Below are positions 8,795 to 16,898 of a stretch of 36,892 nt of DNA, piece after piece. Position 1 is the stretch's first letter, and each line of letters begins with the position of its first letter. This DNA is from Lysinibacillus halotolerans (GTDB lineage: Bacteria; Bacillota; Bacilli; Bacillales_A; Planococcaceae). A model generated the notes under the pieces. That model was not told the origin of the DNA. It made no database searches and was given only the letters and a program-made list of their open reading frames with translations. The stretch lies in contig NZ_RHLQ01000033.1 in assembly GCF_003711845.1 (NCBI RefSeq), positions 1 to 36,892 on the forward strand, read 5' to 3'. Position numbers and translations under genes: made by a program.

Positions 8795-8935
8795 GTAAGC
8801 ATTCCTTCCTTTTAAAAGGATCCTATAATGATTCCAAGTAATAGACTTTAAAAGATTTTTCGTACTAACTGATTAGTACTACAAAAGGAACTACTATTTT
8901 TTATAGGGAGTATTCTTTTATGTAGTACTTTTTTA
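8795..8935 (+). ncRNA. Candidate attenuator leader or small RNA
   Basis: The transcript from the 8760-8788 promoter would be about 140 bases long and end at the terminator at 8875-8934. It contains no convincing open frame. A 7-bp hairpin, GTACTAA (8862-8868) with TTAGTAC (8873-8879), shares bases with the left arm of the terminator, so the two folds exclude each other. That is how attenuators are built. I do not recognise a known riboswitch or T-box. It may be a cis-acting leader for the DUF1232/transglutaminase pair or a free small RNA. Confidence 0.45.
8875..8934 (+). terminator. Rho-independent terminator in the leader of the DUF1232 operon
   Basis: AGTACTACAAAAGGA (8875-8889) pairs with TTCTTTTATGTAGTACT (8913-8929), with one bulge and one G-U pair, followed by six Ts. 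The enclosed part has a smaller CTAT/ATAG hairpin. It lies upstream of a gene in the same direction, not after one. Confidence 0.75.
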
Positions 8936-9000
8936 ATTAATTGGTAATGATAGTACTATGGAAAAACAATAGGTTATCGTTTTTAGAGGAGGAAGTTAAA

Positions 9001-9396
9001 TTGGAGGAAAACTTACAGTTAGAAACAACCATTAGAGGAAAAGAAAAATACTATTCACCAAATAAATTTTTGAATAAAGTTAAAAAGTACGGTATGAATT
9101 TAGGCTTTAGAGTTTTATACGGTGTTGCCATATTATATTGTGCTTTGAAAAGTCCGGATATGCCTAAAGAGCATAAACTGATGATTTTAGGAGTGCTTGG
9201 ATACTTTATCTTACCTATTGACCTTATTGCAGATATTTTACCAACTGTAGGTTTGGCTGACGATATTGTCATTATTACAAAAGCGATTTCCGTTATTTAT
9301 TCTTCCATTACAGATGAAATGAAAGAAGAAGCCCATGAACTATTAAAGAACATTTTTGGCGAAAAATACGAACCAAGTATTGAATATGAAATCTAA
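9001..9396 (+). CDS. DUF1232 (YkvA-like) small membrane protein
   Basis: A 131-residue protein of unknown function. The DUF1232 core is visible as 'GYFILPIDLIADILPTVG' followed by 'LADDIVIITKAI', with hydrophobic segments before and across it. The probable start is TTG at 9001, with AGAGGAGG ending 9 bases upstream; the frame stays open to 8941 but that part has no ribosome binding site and runs through a TAGTACTA palindrome. It is the first gene after the leader with the terminator and is followed by the transglutaminase-like gene 47 bases on, so the two are probably one operon. Confidence 0.85.
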   Translation: MEENLQLETTIRGKEKYYSPNKFLNKVKKYGMNLGFRVLYGVAILYCALKSPDMPKEHKLMILGVLGYFILPIDLIADILPTVGLADDIVIITKAISVIYSSITDEMKEEAHELLKNIFGEKYEPSIEYEI

Positions 9397-9443
9397 CATT
9401 TCGTAATGCCAGGAAGTTGAAATCATGTAGAGGTGATTGTACT

Positions 9444-10697
9444 TTGTTAAAACGAATAACATTTCTCGTCATTGCCATCGTACTGATTAAGCCGATATAT
9501 GATTTCGGCTCCCAATGGTACGACGATGTGATGCAATTTTTAAATAATCATGAAGTGAAAATTGAAGATGCAAGTTTTGAAGTTTTATCTTCTGTTTCTT
9601 CTGCGAAAGAAACCCTTGTAAATACAGCGGCCAATGCACTAACTACGGTAGACGTTGAATTGCCTAATAGTGTTCAAACGACGGAAGAGTTAGCTGATAG
9701 TTTCTATTATTACTTAAGCCGTTGGGAAACGAATTTTGAAATTCACTATGTTGGTAGTACAGCAGATATTGAAAACATTATTCAAAAAGCAATCGATGAT
9801 GCAGCAAGTCGTGATCAATATATTTTTGGCCATTTGGCTGAGCGCACAATCGAATATGAATATAGCAGCCTTGATGCTAAGATAAAGGTGCATCAAACGT
9901 ATTTAACAAATCCAGCCCAAGAGGACGTTGTAAATGAAAAAGTAGCAAGCATTCTTTCAACCGTGGATGCGGAATCAATGTCGGATTTCCAAAAGGTGAA
10001 ATTTGTTAATGATTATATTGTAAAAAATACGGAATATAGTACAAACACGGCAGCCAGTCCCCATAGTGCATACGCAGTAATACAAGAAAATAAAGGAGTT
10101 TGCCAAGGGTATGCGCTGCTAGCTTTAAAAATGCTACAAGCATTAGGTGTTGAAACAAAATATGTTGTCGGTGAAGTATATACTGGAGGACATGCATGGA
10201 ATTTAGTAAAGGTTGATGGTGAATGGTACCACCTTGATACAACGTGGAATGACCCGACACCAGACCGGAAAAATATCGTCCGTTACGAGTATTTTTTAGT
10301 GAATGATGATAAATTAAAGCTTGACCATACATGGATCCACTCCGATTACCCAGAAGCGAAAAGTTCCAAGTTTGAGTTTATGGCACAAATCGATCACGCC
10401 TATGAGCAGGATGGGGTTATCTATTATAGTAATGTAGATGACAATAATTTGTTGTATCGAATGGATTTAAATACTGGTGAGACGGCGCCATTAACAAATA
10501 GCCGTGCCCAATACATTGTAGGAGCTGGTGAATGGATATATTTTAGTAATTATTCCAATGGCGCCTATTTAACGAAAATCCGAACGGACGGCTCGGATGA
10601 ATCTACTTTATATCGGGGAGAAGTCGATAATTTATTTGTAGAAGATGGATATTTATATTTCTCTACAGAGGAAGGCTTGAAAAAATTGGAGTTATAA
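9444..10697 (+). CDS. Membrane-anchored transglutaminase-like protein
   Basis: A 417-residue protein with an N-terminal hydrophobic anchor (about 4-16) and the rest probably outside the cell. The transglutaminase-like fold is visible at about 180-275, with a catalytic triad: Cys220 in 'NKGVCQGYALLALKML', His250 in 'GGHAWNLV' and Asp265 in 'YHLDTTWNDP'. After about residue 310 come YxD/G-rich beta repeats ('GVIYYSNVDDNNLLYRMD', 'WIYFSNYSNGAYLTKI', 'GYLYFST') resembling DUF5050-type propeller blades. Such proteins may act as peptidases or cross-linkers at the envelope; the substrate is unknown. The TTG at 9444 is preceded by GAGGTGAT at 9430-9437. It ends in its own terminator. Confidence 0.87.
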   Translation: MLKRITFLVIAIVLIKPIYDFGSQWYDDVMQFLNNHEVKIEDASFEVLSSVSSAKETLVNTAANALTTVDVELPNSVQTTEELADSFYYYLSRWETNFEIHYVGSTADIENIIQKAIDDAASRDQYIFGHLAERTIEYEYSSLDAKIKVHQTYLTNPAQEDVVNEKVASILSTVDAESMSDFQKVKFVNDYIVKNTEYSTNTAASPHSAYAVIQENKGVCQGYALLALKMLQALGVETKYVVGEVYTGGHAWNLVKVDGEWYHLDTTWNDPTPDRKNIVRYEYFLVNDDKLKLDHTWIHSDYPEAKSSKFEFMAQIDHAYEQDGVIYYSNVDDNNLLYRMDLNTGETAPLTNSRAQYIVGAGEWIYFSNYSNGAYLTKIRTDGSDESTLYRGEVDNLFVEDGYLYFSTEEGLKKLEL

Positions 10698-10702
10698 AAT
10701 AG

Positions 10703-10737
10703 AGAAGGCGCCTATAGGTTGCCTTCTTATTTATTTT
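10703..10737 (+). terminator. Terminator of the DUF1232-transglutaminase operon
   Basis: AGAAGGC (10703-10709) pairs with GCCTTCT (10721-10727) and encloses the palindrome CCTATAGG. A T-rich tail (TATTTATTTT) follows. The stem starts five bases after the stop. Confidence 0.8.
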
Positions 10738-10825
10738 AGTCAATCCAAATTTAAGTAAATTATTTCGGGTTTAGATAGGGTACAATCCTTTATTCATGAC
10801 ATGTGAAGAAACTTATAAGAGGAGG

Positions 10826-10848
10826 TCAGCCAGGGGTATTCTGGCTGA
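10826..10848. other. Unassigned hairpin between convergent genes
   Basis: TCAGCCAG (10826-10833) and CTGGCTGA (10841-10848) are a perfect 8-bp inverted repeat with a 7-base loop. GAGGAGG lies just before it on the plus strand, but there is no start codon at the right distance. Neither strand has a T-tract, so it is not a standard terminator. Upstream TACAAT (10781-10786) could be a -10, but I find no -35. Confidence 0.4.
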
Positions 10849-10872
10849 TTAATAATTAAAAGGGTGCTACTC

Positions 10873-12411
10873 CTAAACTTTTAAAGTTTCGATTACTTCC
10901 TCTAACTCGTTAGTTAAGTCTTTTAAAATTTGTGCAATATGAGCTACTTCATTAATATAGGTTAATTGTTCATTTGAGCTTCTTACTACATTGCCGGTAT
11001 TTTGGGAAGCTGATGTGGCAAGGTCCATTCCTTCTAATATCGAGTCAGAAATGTCATTCACTCGTTTACTAATATCAGTTATTGCAACGGTTACGCCCTT
11101 TACTTTTTCTTCTACATCGATTGTAGAATGGATGATTCCTTTGAAGGATTGATCTGCTTCTTTTAAATATTGAACGCCTATCTTGAATCCTTCTTTTACT
11201 TCAGCCATTTTCGTCACCGTATGATTAATGCCGGAAGATAAAACGGAGACGATTTCTTTTATTTTATTTGTCGATTGTTTAGATTGATCAGCCAACTTAC
11301 GAACTTCATTGGCAACGACAGCAAATCCTTTACCGTGTTCTCCAGCTCTAGCCGATTCAATGGATGCATTTAACGATAAAAAGTTTGTTTGTTCTGCGAT
11401 TTCAGAAATCATTGTTAGTATTTGACTAATGGTTTTCGAATGATGATGTAAATCATTAATAATTTTTACGGATTCATCGATAGTGTCATTTGTTTTGGAC
11501 ATTTGTTGATTTAGATTAGCAATCGAATGGGACCCGTCTTTTGCTTGTAATGAAGAGTCTGCACTCGCTTTATCTACTTCTAAAGATAGATTTTCTATAT
11601 CTTCAACTAATTTTCTTACTTCGGATACCCTCACCACATTTTCTTTATATTTATTGAGTTGCAGTTTGGCACCATCAGAAACTTCGTTAACGTAGTTCGC
11701 TACATTGTGACTTATTCCTAATGTTTGTTCATTTTCCGAAACGAGTTGTTTAGATGTTTCTGCTAAACTTGTCATTGTTGAAGAAATACGTTGAATGATA
11801 CTTTGGGTTACATTTTGTTTTTGGCGTTCCTTTTCGATTTCAACTTCTTTTTCATATTTTTGAGAGTTATAGATTTGCCATATGACTACACCGGAAGTTA
11901 AAACTAAAAATACTGCGTGTACGATTACCATTGTTAGTGGATACTCTATTACTCCAAATACAAAAAGAGGAGCAAACAGTAATCCGATGATATGCTGAAG
12001 CGTAAAAATGACTGTCATTACGATTACAAGGTAAATTTTCTGATAGTAGGCTAAAGTTGCAACTACCATAAAGATAGAAAAATGGAATTCCGACATTCCA
12101 CCTGAACCAGAAATTAACGCAATGCTTCCAAAGGTTAATGTTAACGTGTTGAACAGTGGGATGGATTTGTGAAGACCACCACTTAACTTGTATAAGATTA
12201 AAGATGTTATACAGAGGAGGGTAGGAATAGCAACTAAAATAATAATTCCTAAATTGTGAATAGTGCTGTTTGTTAATAACCCCAGACCGCATATTGAACT
12301 TTCAGACATTTTAAATGTGTCTGTATACTGCCCTAACAATGTCACTACAATAGACATTACCACTATTCCTAGAGCAATCTGGGTCATCGTTTGATTCTTT
12401 TTCTTAATCAT
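10873..12411 (-). CDS. Methyl-accepting chemotaxis protein with six-helix membrane sensor
   Basis: A 512-residue chemoreceptor with no periplasmic-type ligand domain. The first ~185 residues are about six membrane helices, followed by a coiled-coil signalling domain whose tip is '[20 protein letters not shown]' and '[18 protein letters not shown]'. There is no obvious HAMP domain. The membrane part has acidic and histidine residues in helices (E108, H110, H140, H165), with '[11 protein letters not shown]' at 104-114, recalling a group of six-helix sensors fused to receptors or cyclases. ATG 12411 is chosen because AGAAGGGA lies just upstream; the in-frame TTG at 12441 has no such site. No flagellar genes are nearby. 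Confidence 0.9.
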   Translation of the reverse strand: MIKKKNQTMTQIALGIVVMSIVVTLLGQYTDTFKMSESSICGLGLLTNSTIHNLGIIILVAIPTLLCITSLILYKLSGGLHKSIPLFNTLTLTFGSIALISGSGGMSEFHFSIFMVVATLAYYQKIYLVIVMTVIFTLQHIIGLLFAPLFVFGVIEYPLTMVIVHAVFLVLTSGVVIWQIYNSQKYEKEVEIEKERQKQNVTQSIIQRISSTMTSLAETSKQLVSENEQTLGISHNVANYVNEVSDGAKLQLNKYKENVVRVSEVRKLVEDIENLSLEVDKASADSSLQAKDGSHSIANLNQQMSKTNDTIDESVKIINDLHHHSKTISQILTMISEIAEQTNFLSLNASIESARAGEHGKGFAVVANEVRKLADQSKQSTNKIKEIVSVLSSGINHTVTKMAEVKEGFKIGVQYLKEADQSFKGIIHSTIDVEEKVKGVTVAITDISKRVNDISDSILEGMDLATSASQNTGNVVRSSNEQLTYINEVAHIAQILKDLTNELEEVIETLKV

Positions 12412-12499
12412 AAGTCCCTTCTTTCCTTTAAATGAAAACAAAATTAGTCTCTTTTAAAAAAGAGTATCTTATTTGCATATTTAAATGTATATATTATTA

Positions 12500-12528
12500 C
12501 CTATACATCGAGTGTTAATTTATGTCAA
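12500..12528 (-). promoter_or_regulatory. Probable promoter of the six-helix chemoreceptor
   Basis: On the minus strand, TTGACA (12523-12528), a 17-base spacer and TATAGG (12500-12505). The leader to the ATG at 12411 is about 80 bases. I see no good SigD motility promoter (TAAA...CCGATAT). Confidence 0.6.
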
Positions 12529-12589
12529 TAGATGGTTTGTTATACCTCTGTTAAAATATTTCTTTAGACCTATAAAAGAGAAGTTCTAA

Positions 12590-12603
12590 TGGAAACGCTT
12601 CTA
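12590..12603. promoter_or_regulatory. Weak cre-like sequence
   Basis: TGGAAACGCTTCTA differs from the relaxed CcpA site TGNAANCGNWNNCW at one position but more from the strict form. It lies about 60 bases upstream of the chemoreceptor -35. Could be chance. Confidence 0.25.
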
Positions 12604-12648
12604 TTTACTATCCAATAATTCATAAACAATAAAACATACACAATGAGA

Positions 12649-12678
12649 AAACCAAGGATGTATAACATTCCTTGGTTT
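12649..12678 (-). terminator. Terminator of the dCache chemoreceptor gene
   Basis: AAACCAAGGA (12649-12658) pairs with TCCTTGGTTT (12669-12678), with further pairing ATG/CAT inside. On the minus strand it is followed by TTTTC and a T-rich stretch. It lies about 30 bases past the stop at 12710. Confidence 0.75.
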
Positions 12679-12709
12679 CCTTATTTACTTAGCTAAACAG
12701 AAAAAAACT

Positions 12710-14704
12710 CTAATCTATTTTAAATTGACTAATTGTAGTCGCTAATTCGGTGCTTAAGTGATTTAGTTGCTCAGAAGCTTTTGCAACAGATTGAATAGCA
12801 GTAAGTTGTTCGTCGCTAGAGGCACTTACTTCTTCACATGCAGCCGCAGTAGATTGGGCTGTCAGTGACATTTCCTCAATCGTTTGTACTACTCGATCTT
12901 TATAGTTGATAATTCCTTCCATTTCAGAAATCACATTTTTAAAGGTGCTCTCCATATTCTCAATAAGAGAAGAAAGGTTTTTAAATAGGGAACCTGTGTC
13001 TTCTACAACGATTCCTTGCTTATCGAATGTGTTTTGAATCCCTTCCATTTGTTGTGTTACTTGAAGGGATTCTGATTGTAATTCATGAATCGTTGATTTA
13101 ACTTGTTCCGTTGCGGCTGCCGATTGTTCGGCTAATTTTCTAACTTCCTCTGCCACAACAGCAAAGCCTTTGCCATGTTCACCTGCCCGGACAGCTTCTA
13201 TACTTGCATTTAAGGCAAGTAAATTTGTTTGAGCTGAAATCTCAGAGATTGTGTTCATCACCGTGCCTATTGCAGCCACTTTATTTTCTAGATTATTAAT
13301 TGCATAAACCATATTCGTTAATTCAGATTTCGAGTGATCAAAGGAGCCGAGTAAGTTTCTCATTTTTTCATGACCGATAATATTTAATTGGTCAGCTTCG
13401 TTTGCAATATCATGGAGTGAGTTTGTTTGAATCTTCATACCATTTATTTTTTCACCTAATTGACTTGTTGTTTCTGTTACTAAATCCGCATTTTCCGATG
13501 AAGTCGTAGCACCGATTGCAATGTCATTAACAGCTTTTGATACTTCCATACTGGAAGCGCTCGTTTCTTCAGCTAGGGCACTTAAATGTTGGGATTGTTC
13601 TTCAACATGGCTCGATGACTCTTGAATCACTTGAATAATGTTTTTCATATTTTTAATCATGGAATTAAAGTGTTGCGACAAGACACCAATTTCATCCTTC
13701 GATTTTATATCGATATTGACAGATAGATCACCTTTTGATACTTCTTCCATTAGGTTACCTAATTGATGGATAGGTTTTATAGTACGAGAAATGAAGAAGT
13801 ATAACACGACTAAAGTGACGATTACGATGGCAACAGCCACAATGATAATCACTTTTTGAAGACTATTCGATAGTGCATGAATATCATCTTTTTCATAAAC
13901 TGCTGCTACAGTCCAACCAACCTCTGGTATTTTACTGTAAACAGTAATTGACTCTTTTCCATCAATTGAACTATGTAAATTGTTTGTCTCTTTTTTATCC
14001 GATTGAATCGATTGAACAAACTTTTCTTCGCTTAAGTTTTCTCCCATTTTTGTAGGGTGAACGATTGCTACACCAGTATTATCTAGAATGAAAGGGTAGC
14101 CATTATACCCTAGTTCGATAGTTGATAACATATCCGTCAGTTGGGATAATAAAATATCTACACCTAAAACACCTATAACTTCATCTCCATTTTTAACAGC
14201 AACTGAACCTGTAATCGCATACTCACCAGAAACACTATCAATGTAAGGAGATGACCATACAAATTGATCTGGATGTTGAACGGCATTAGTATACCAAGGA
14301 CGGGATTGAATATCTAAATCTGCTATACCGTCAAAATGGGGTTCAATAATTGTGTATTCCCCATCAGTAAAGTAGATACCTGATGCCGCATCATAGATTG
14401 ATAAATAGTCAGCTAAATCTGAACGATATAGACGATCGGCACTGTCGTTATATACCTTAGAGTTGAAATGGAAATTTTGTACGTCTGGAGAAGAAGCTAA
14501 TTTTAATATACTTTTCTCGTAAGTTGATAAAAATGTTGTAATAGTTGAAGAAAGCCCATTAACTACTACTTCACTTTGATCTACCATACTATCTTCGGTT
14601 TTGGAAGTAATTAAAACAGAACTAATGGTAGACAATGTCCCCAACCCTAAAATGATGATGACTAGGACTATGGATATAATTCTCCATCTAATTGAATTCT
14701 TCAC
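12710..14704 (-). CDS. Methyl-accepting chemotaxis protein with dCache sensor
   Basis: A 664-residue transmembrane chemoreceptor. The order is helix 1 (about 8-30), an extracellular double Cache domain (about 35-280, with 'RPWYTNAV' and '[18 protein letters not shown]'), helix 2 (about 285-307), a HAMP domain ('[19 protein letters not shown]') and a cytoplasmic signalling domain with tip '[20 protein letters not shown]'. dCache receptors commonly bind amino acids, amines or organic acids. The full amino-acid motif is not evident, since no tyrosine lies five residues before the Arg of RPWY. The start is GTG at 14704 with AGGAGG eight bases upstream. It is transcribed alone. Confidence 0.93.
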   Translation of the reverse strand: MKNSIRWRIISIVLVIIILGLGTLSTISSVLITSKTEDSMVDQSEVVVNGLSSTITTFLSTYEKSILKLASSPDVQNFHFNSKVYNDSADRLYRSDLADYLSIYDAASGIYFTDGEYTIIEPHFDGIADLDIQSRPWYTNAVQHPDQFVWSSPYIDSVSGEYAITGSVAVKNGDEVIGVLGVDILLSQLTDMLSTIELGYNGYPFILDNTGVAIVHPTKMGENLSEEKFVQSIQSDKKETNNLHSSIDGKESITVYSKIPEVGWTVAAVYEKDDIHALSNSLQKVIIIVAVAIVIVTLVVLYFFISRTIKPIHQLGNLMEEVSKGDLSVNIDIKSKDEIGVLSQHFNSMIKNMKNIIQVIQESSSHVEEQSQHLSALAEETSASSMEVSKAVNDIAIGATTSSENADLVTETTSQLGEKINGMKIQTNSLHDIANEADQLNIIGHEKMRNLLGSFDHSKSELTNMVYAINNLENKVAAIGTVMNTISEISAQTNLLALNASIEAVRAGEHGKGFAVVAEEVRKLAEQSAAATEQVKSTIHELQSESLQVTQQMEGIQNTFDKQGIVVEDTGSLFKNLSSLIENMESTFKNVISEMEGIINYKDRVVQTIEEMSLTAQSTAAACEEVSASSDEQLTAIQSVAKASEQLNHLSTELATTISQFKID

Positions 14705-14873
14705 AGTAAAATCCTCCTAATAAAGAAATATAAAATTATTACTATAATACAAAGAAATTTTCAGAATTGCACTAAAAATTTGTCTATTTTAGTAAGAAAT
14801 AAACTTTATAAGAACTATAAATATATAAGAGAACTAAAAAACCTTTCGGATATAGGGTTTATCGAAGGGGGGG

Positions 14874-14900
14874 AAGAATCCGGAAGGATAATTCTTTTTT
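14874..14900 (+). terminator. Possible terminator or attenuator upstream of the GNAT gene
   Basis: AAGAATCC (14874-14881) can pair with GG...ATTCTT (14885-14896) with a 3-base bulge, followed by Ts. No plus-strand gene precedes it, so it could attenuate the GNAT gene or be chance. After it, TTGAAT (14903-14908) and TATTTT (14925-14930), 16 bases apart, are a possible promoter. Confidence 0.3.
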
Positions 14901-14955
14901 AATTGAATAAGTACAATGTGAGACTATTTTCGCGATAAAGGAAATCCATACTAAA

Positions 14956-15548
14956 ATGAAAATAGAGACTGAAATATTATTAGAAGGTAATTCAATTGTT
15001 CTTATTCCCCTTGAAATGAAATATAAAGATTCGTTATTTGAAGCATTAAAAAGTCCGGAAGTATGGAAATATACTTGGCGAGAAGTTAAAACAATTGATG
15101 ATTTTGAGCCAATTTTTATGGCGGCTATTCAAAATAAAGAAGAAGGTAAACAAATCCCTTTCATCATTAAAGATAAAGTTTGCGGAAAAGTAATTGGAAC
15201 TACTCGAATTGGAGACATAGATTTAGTTAATCGAAGTGTAGAAATTGGTTGGACGTGGCTTTCCCCTTCATTTTGGAGAACGGGGGCAAATACTGAATGT
15301 AAGTTTTTATGCTTCAATATTGTTTTGAAGAGTTACAAGTCATACGGGTTCAATTTTCAGTTAGCGGACAAAATGAACGTTCGCAAAAGGCGATAAAACG
15401 AATAGGGGCTACAAAGGAAGGAATCTTTCGCAAACATCGTATGAAAGGTGATGGTACGATGCACAACAATGTGTTTTATAGCATTCTTGATGAAGAATGG
15501 AATAGGGTGAAAGAGAATTTAAATAATTTATTAAAACGGAAATATTAG
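14956..15548 (+). pseudogene. GNAT family acetyltransferase, frameshifted
   Basis: The first part (14956 to about 15309) encodes the N-terminal two thirds of a RimJ/RimL-like N-acetyltransferase ('GNSIVLIPLEMKYKDSLFEA', 'GTTRIGDIDLVNRSVEIGWT'). The family sequence continues in the -1 frame from 15309 ('MLQYCFEELQVIRVQFSV', 'NERSQKAIKRIGATKEGIFR') to the stop at 15548. Without a shift, the first frame runs into unrelated sequence and stops at 15396. The break is at a run of five Ts (15304-15308); one extra T would restore a single ~197-codon gene. The sequence G TTT TTA at the break also resembles a -1 slippery site. A sequencing error, a recent mutation or programmed frameshifting are all possible. 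The ribosome binding site (AAAGGA) is rather far from the ATG. Confidence 0.85.
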
Positions 15549-15591
15549 AGCATTTTATGATAGAGAATTTTCTGAAGGATGGGATGATTTT

Positions 15592-15900
15592 TTGAAGAAA
15601 GTAATTGGATTTGGTTTTTTATTAGTAATGATACTAGTAATCTTTATTCAATCTGAAATGAAATCGAGTGTAAAAGAACTAGGGATAGAAGAGGTTTTGA
15701 ATGATTCGTTATTTGATGAAGCGGCAACTAAGTTTGGCTTACATGCGATGGGGGGAGCCATTGAAGAACGGACTTTAACAGTAAGAATAGATACTATTCA
15801 ACATAAAGAAGACACTTATAATTTCTTTAAAGAGCAACTAGATTCCAGTGGTATGGCAGGTTACAAAATTGAAGTATTTGTTGATCAGTTAGATTCATAG
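15592..15900 (+). CDS. Small membrane-anchored hypothetical protein
   Basis: A 102-residue protein I do not recognise. It has an N-terminal hydrophobic segment (about 3-20) that could be a signal anchor, then a charged mixed alpha/beta region ('EERTLTVRIDTIQHKEDTYN', 'GYKIEVFVDQLDS'). The start is TTG at 15592, with GAAGGATGGGATG upstream. It follows the broken GNAT gene by 43 bases and may share its transcript. It has no lipobox cysteine. Confidence 0.65.
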   Translation: MKKVIGFGFLLVMILVIFIQSEMKSSVKELGIEEVLNDSLFDEAATKFGLHAMGGAIEERTLTVRIDTIQHKEDTYNFFKEQLDSSGMAGYKIEVFVDQLDS

Positions 15901-15932
15901 ATTAAAACTGTTAACATCAAATTTAAAAATAA

Positions 15933-15966
15933 AAATCCTGAATAGTATCGTCACTACTCAGGATTT
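15933..15966. terminator. Terminator at the convergent junction
   Basis: AAATCCTGA (15933-15941) pairs with TCAGGATTT (15958-15966), with inner TAGT/ACTA pairing. On the minus strand a T-rich tail follows, and the stem contains the stop codon of the sugar kinase (15954-15956). A-rich flanks may also allow plus-strand termination. Confidence 0.8.
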
Positions 15967-16898
15967 ACATAATGAAGGGCTCTTTTTACAACATATTCAA
16001 TCGGTTCTTCGGTACATAGTTCAATCGAAATAGAGGGGAAGGATTGGTAAATTAATTGCTTGAACCGCTTTAAAATCATTGGATGGTGTTTTAAAACGCC
16101 ACCATTTAAATAGAATGGGAATGTTTCATTTTCATAATGGATTTTACATAAAGTCGCTTTTGCTAACAAATAGAGTTCATAGGCTGCATTTTGAGCAATT
16201 GTTATAGCATGCTCATCACCTAGGGAAACGGCCTTTGGCAAGATTGAGCTAATGCTAGCTGTTTGAGCATTTGTATAATGAGGGTGGTAGAGCCATGCCA
16301 TCAGCTCTTCCATCGTTGTAATTTGTAGTTTTTCAAAAACAAGATGTTGCAAGATGGTTGGTCCAGCAAGTAGGCCGTCCTCTATACGAAAAAGGGTATT
16401 TAATATTTTTTGGCCAATCCAGTAACCACTGCCTTCATCACTTGCGCGGTGTCCCCATCCGCCTGTGCGAACAATCTTCCCATTTCCATTAGTAGCAAAG
16501 GCAATAGAGCCAGTTCCCGAAATAAGCAATGCCCCAGGGTGATTCCCTACTAAACCCAGTAATGCGGCGTGGACATCATTTTCTACAATCATGTTCGCCA
16601 CATTAAACGAGGACTTTTCTATGCTATGCTGTATAATCCTATTAATTATCTTAAAATCTAATTCAGTATCCATTCCAGCAATGGCAAAGGCAGCCAAATG
16701 AATTTGTTTTAAATTTGTAGAATGGTAGGCTTTAGAAAGTAGCTCGCTCAATACTTGTATGGCACCATTTTCTCCTATCGTTTGGTAGTTGGAACCGGTT
16801 GTGGTTTGTTCAAAAAAATTTTCCCCTTTTTCAGATCGTATCGTTAAAGTTGTTTTCGTTGCACCACCATCGACAGCTAAAATGATTGATTCCTTCAT
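15954..16898 (-). CDS. BadF/BadG/BcrA/BcrD-type kinase, N-acetylglucosamine kinase-like
   Basis: Cytoplasmic ASKHA-fold enzyme of 314 residues. The phosphate-1 motif is 'LAVDGGATKTTLTI' (about 7-20), and 'GALLISGTGSIAFA' with 'GGWGHRASDEGSGYWIG' is typical of N-acetylglucosamine kinases of the BadF ATPase family (NagK/MurK). It probably phosphorylates an amino sugar at the expense of ATP; the exact sugar cannot be read from the sequence. Its ATG overlaps the stop of the lyase-like gene (ATGA), so translation is coupled. The partner lyase is not an obvious amino-sugar enzyme, so the shared pathway is unclear. Confidence 0.85.
   Translation of the reverse strand: MKESIILAVDGGATKTTLTIRSEKGENFFEQTTTGSNYQTIGENGAIQVLSELLSKAYHSTNLKQIHLAAFAIAGMDTELDFKIINRIIQHSIEKSSFNVANMIVENDVHAALLGLVGNHPGALLISGTGSIAFATNGNGKIVRTGGWGHRASDEGSGYWIGQKILNTLFRIEDGLLAGPTILQHLVFEKLQITTMEELMAWLYHPHYTNAQTASISSILPKAVSLGDEHAITIAQNAAYELYLLAKATLCKIHYENETFPFYLNGGVLKHHPMILKRFKQLIYQSFPSISIELCTEEPIEYVVKRALHYVNPE

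Noticed and set aside
8795-8935. T-box or known riboswitch in the DUF1232 leader
   Set aside because: There is no T-box sequence (AGGGTGGNACCGCG) and no aptamer core I recognise, so it is listed only as a candidate leader or small RNA.
10006-10332. A 108-codon minus-strand frame inside the transglutaminase gene
   Set aside because: It is antisense to the catalytic core and has no ribosome binding site or recognisable motif.
11867-12292. A 141-codon minus-strand frame overlapping the six-helix chemoreceptor
   Set aside because: It is an out-of-frame shadow on the same strand as a well-supported gene, and its sequence is not protein-like.
12581-12617. Nine-codon frame METLLFTIQ upstream of the six-helix chemoreceptor
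   Set aside because: Too short, no good ribosome binding site and on the strand opposite the flanking genes.
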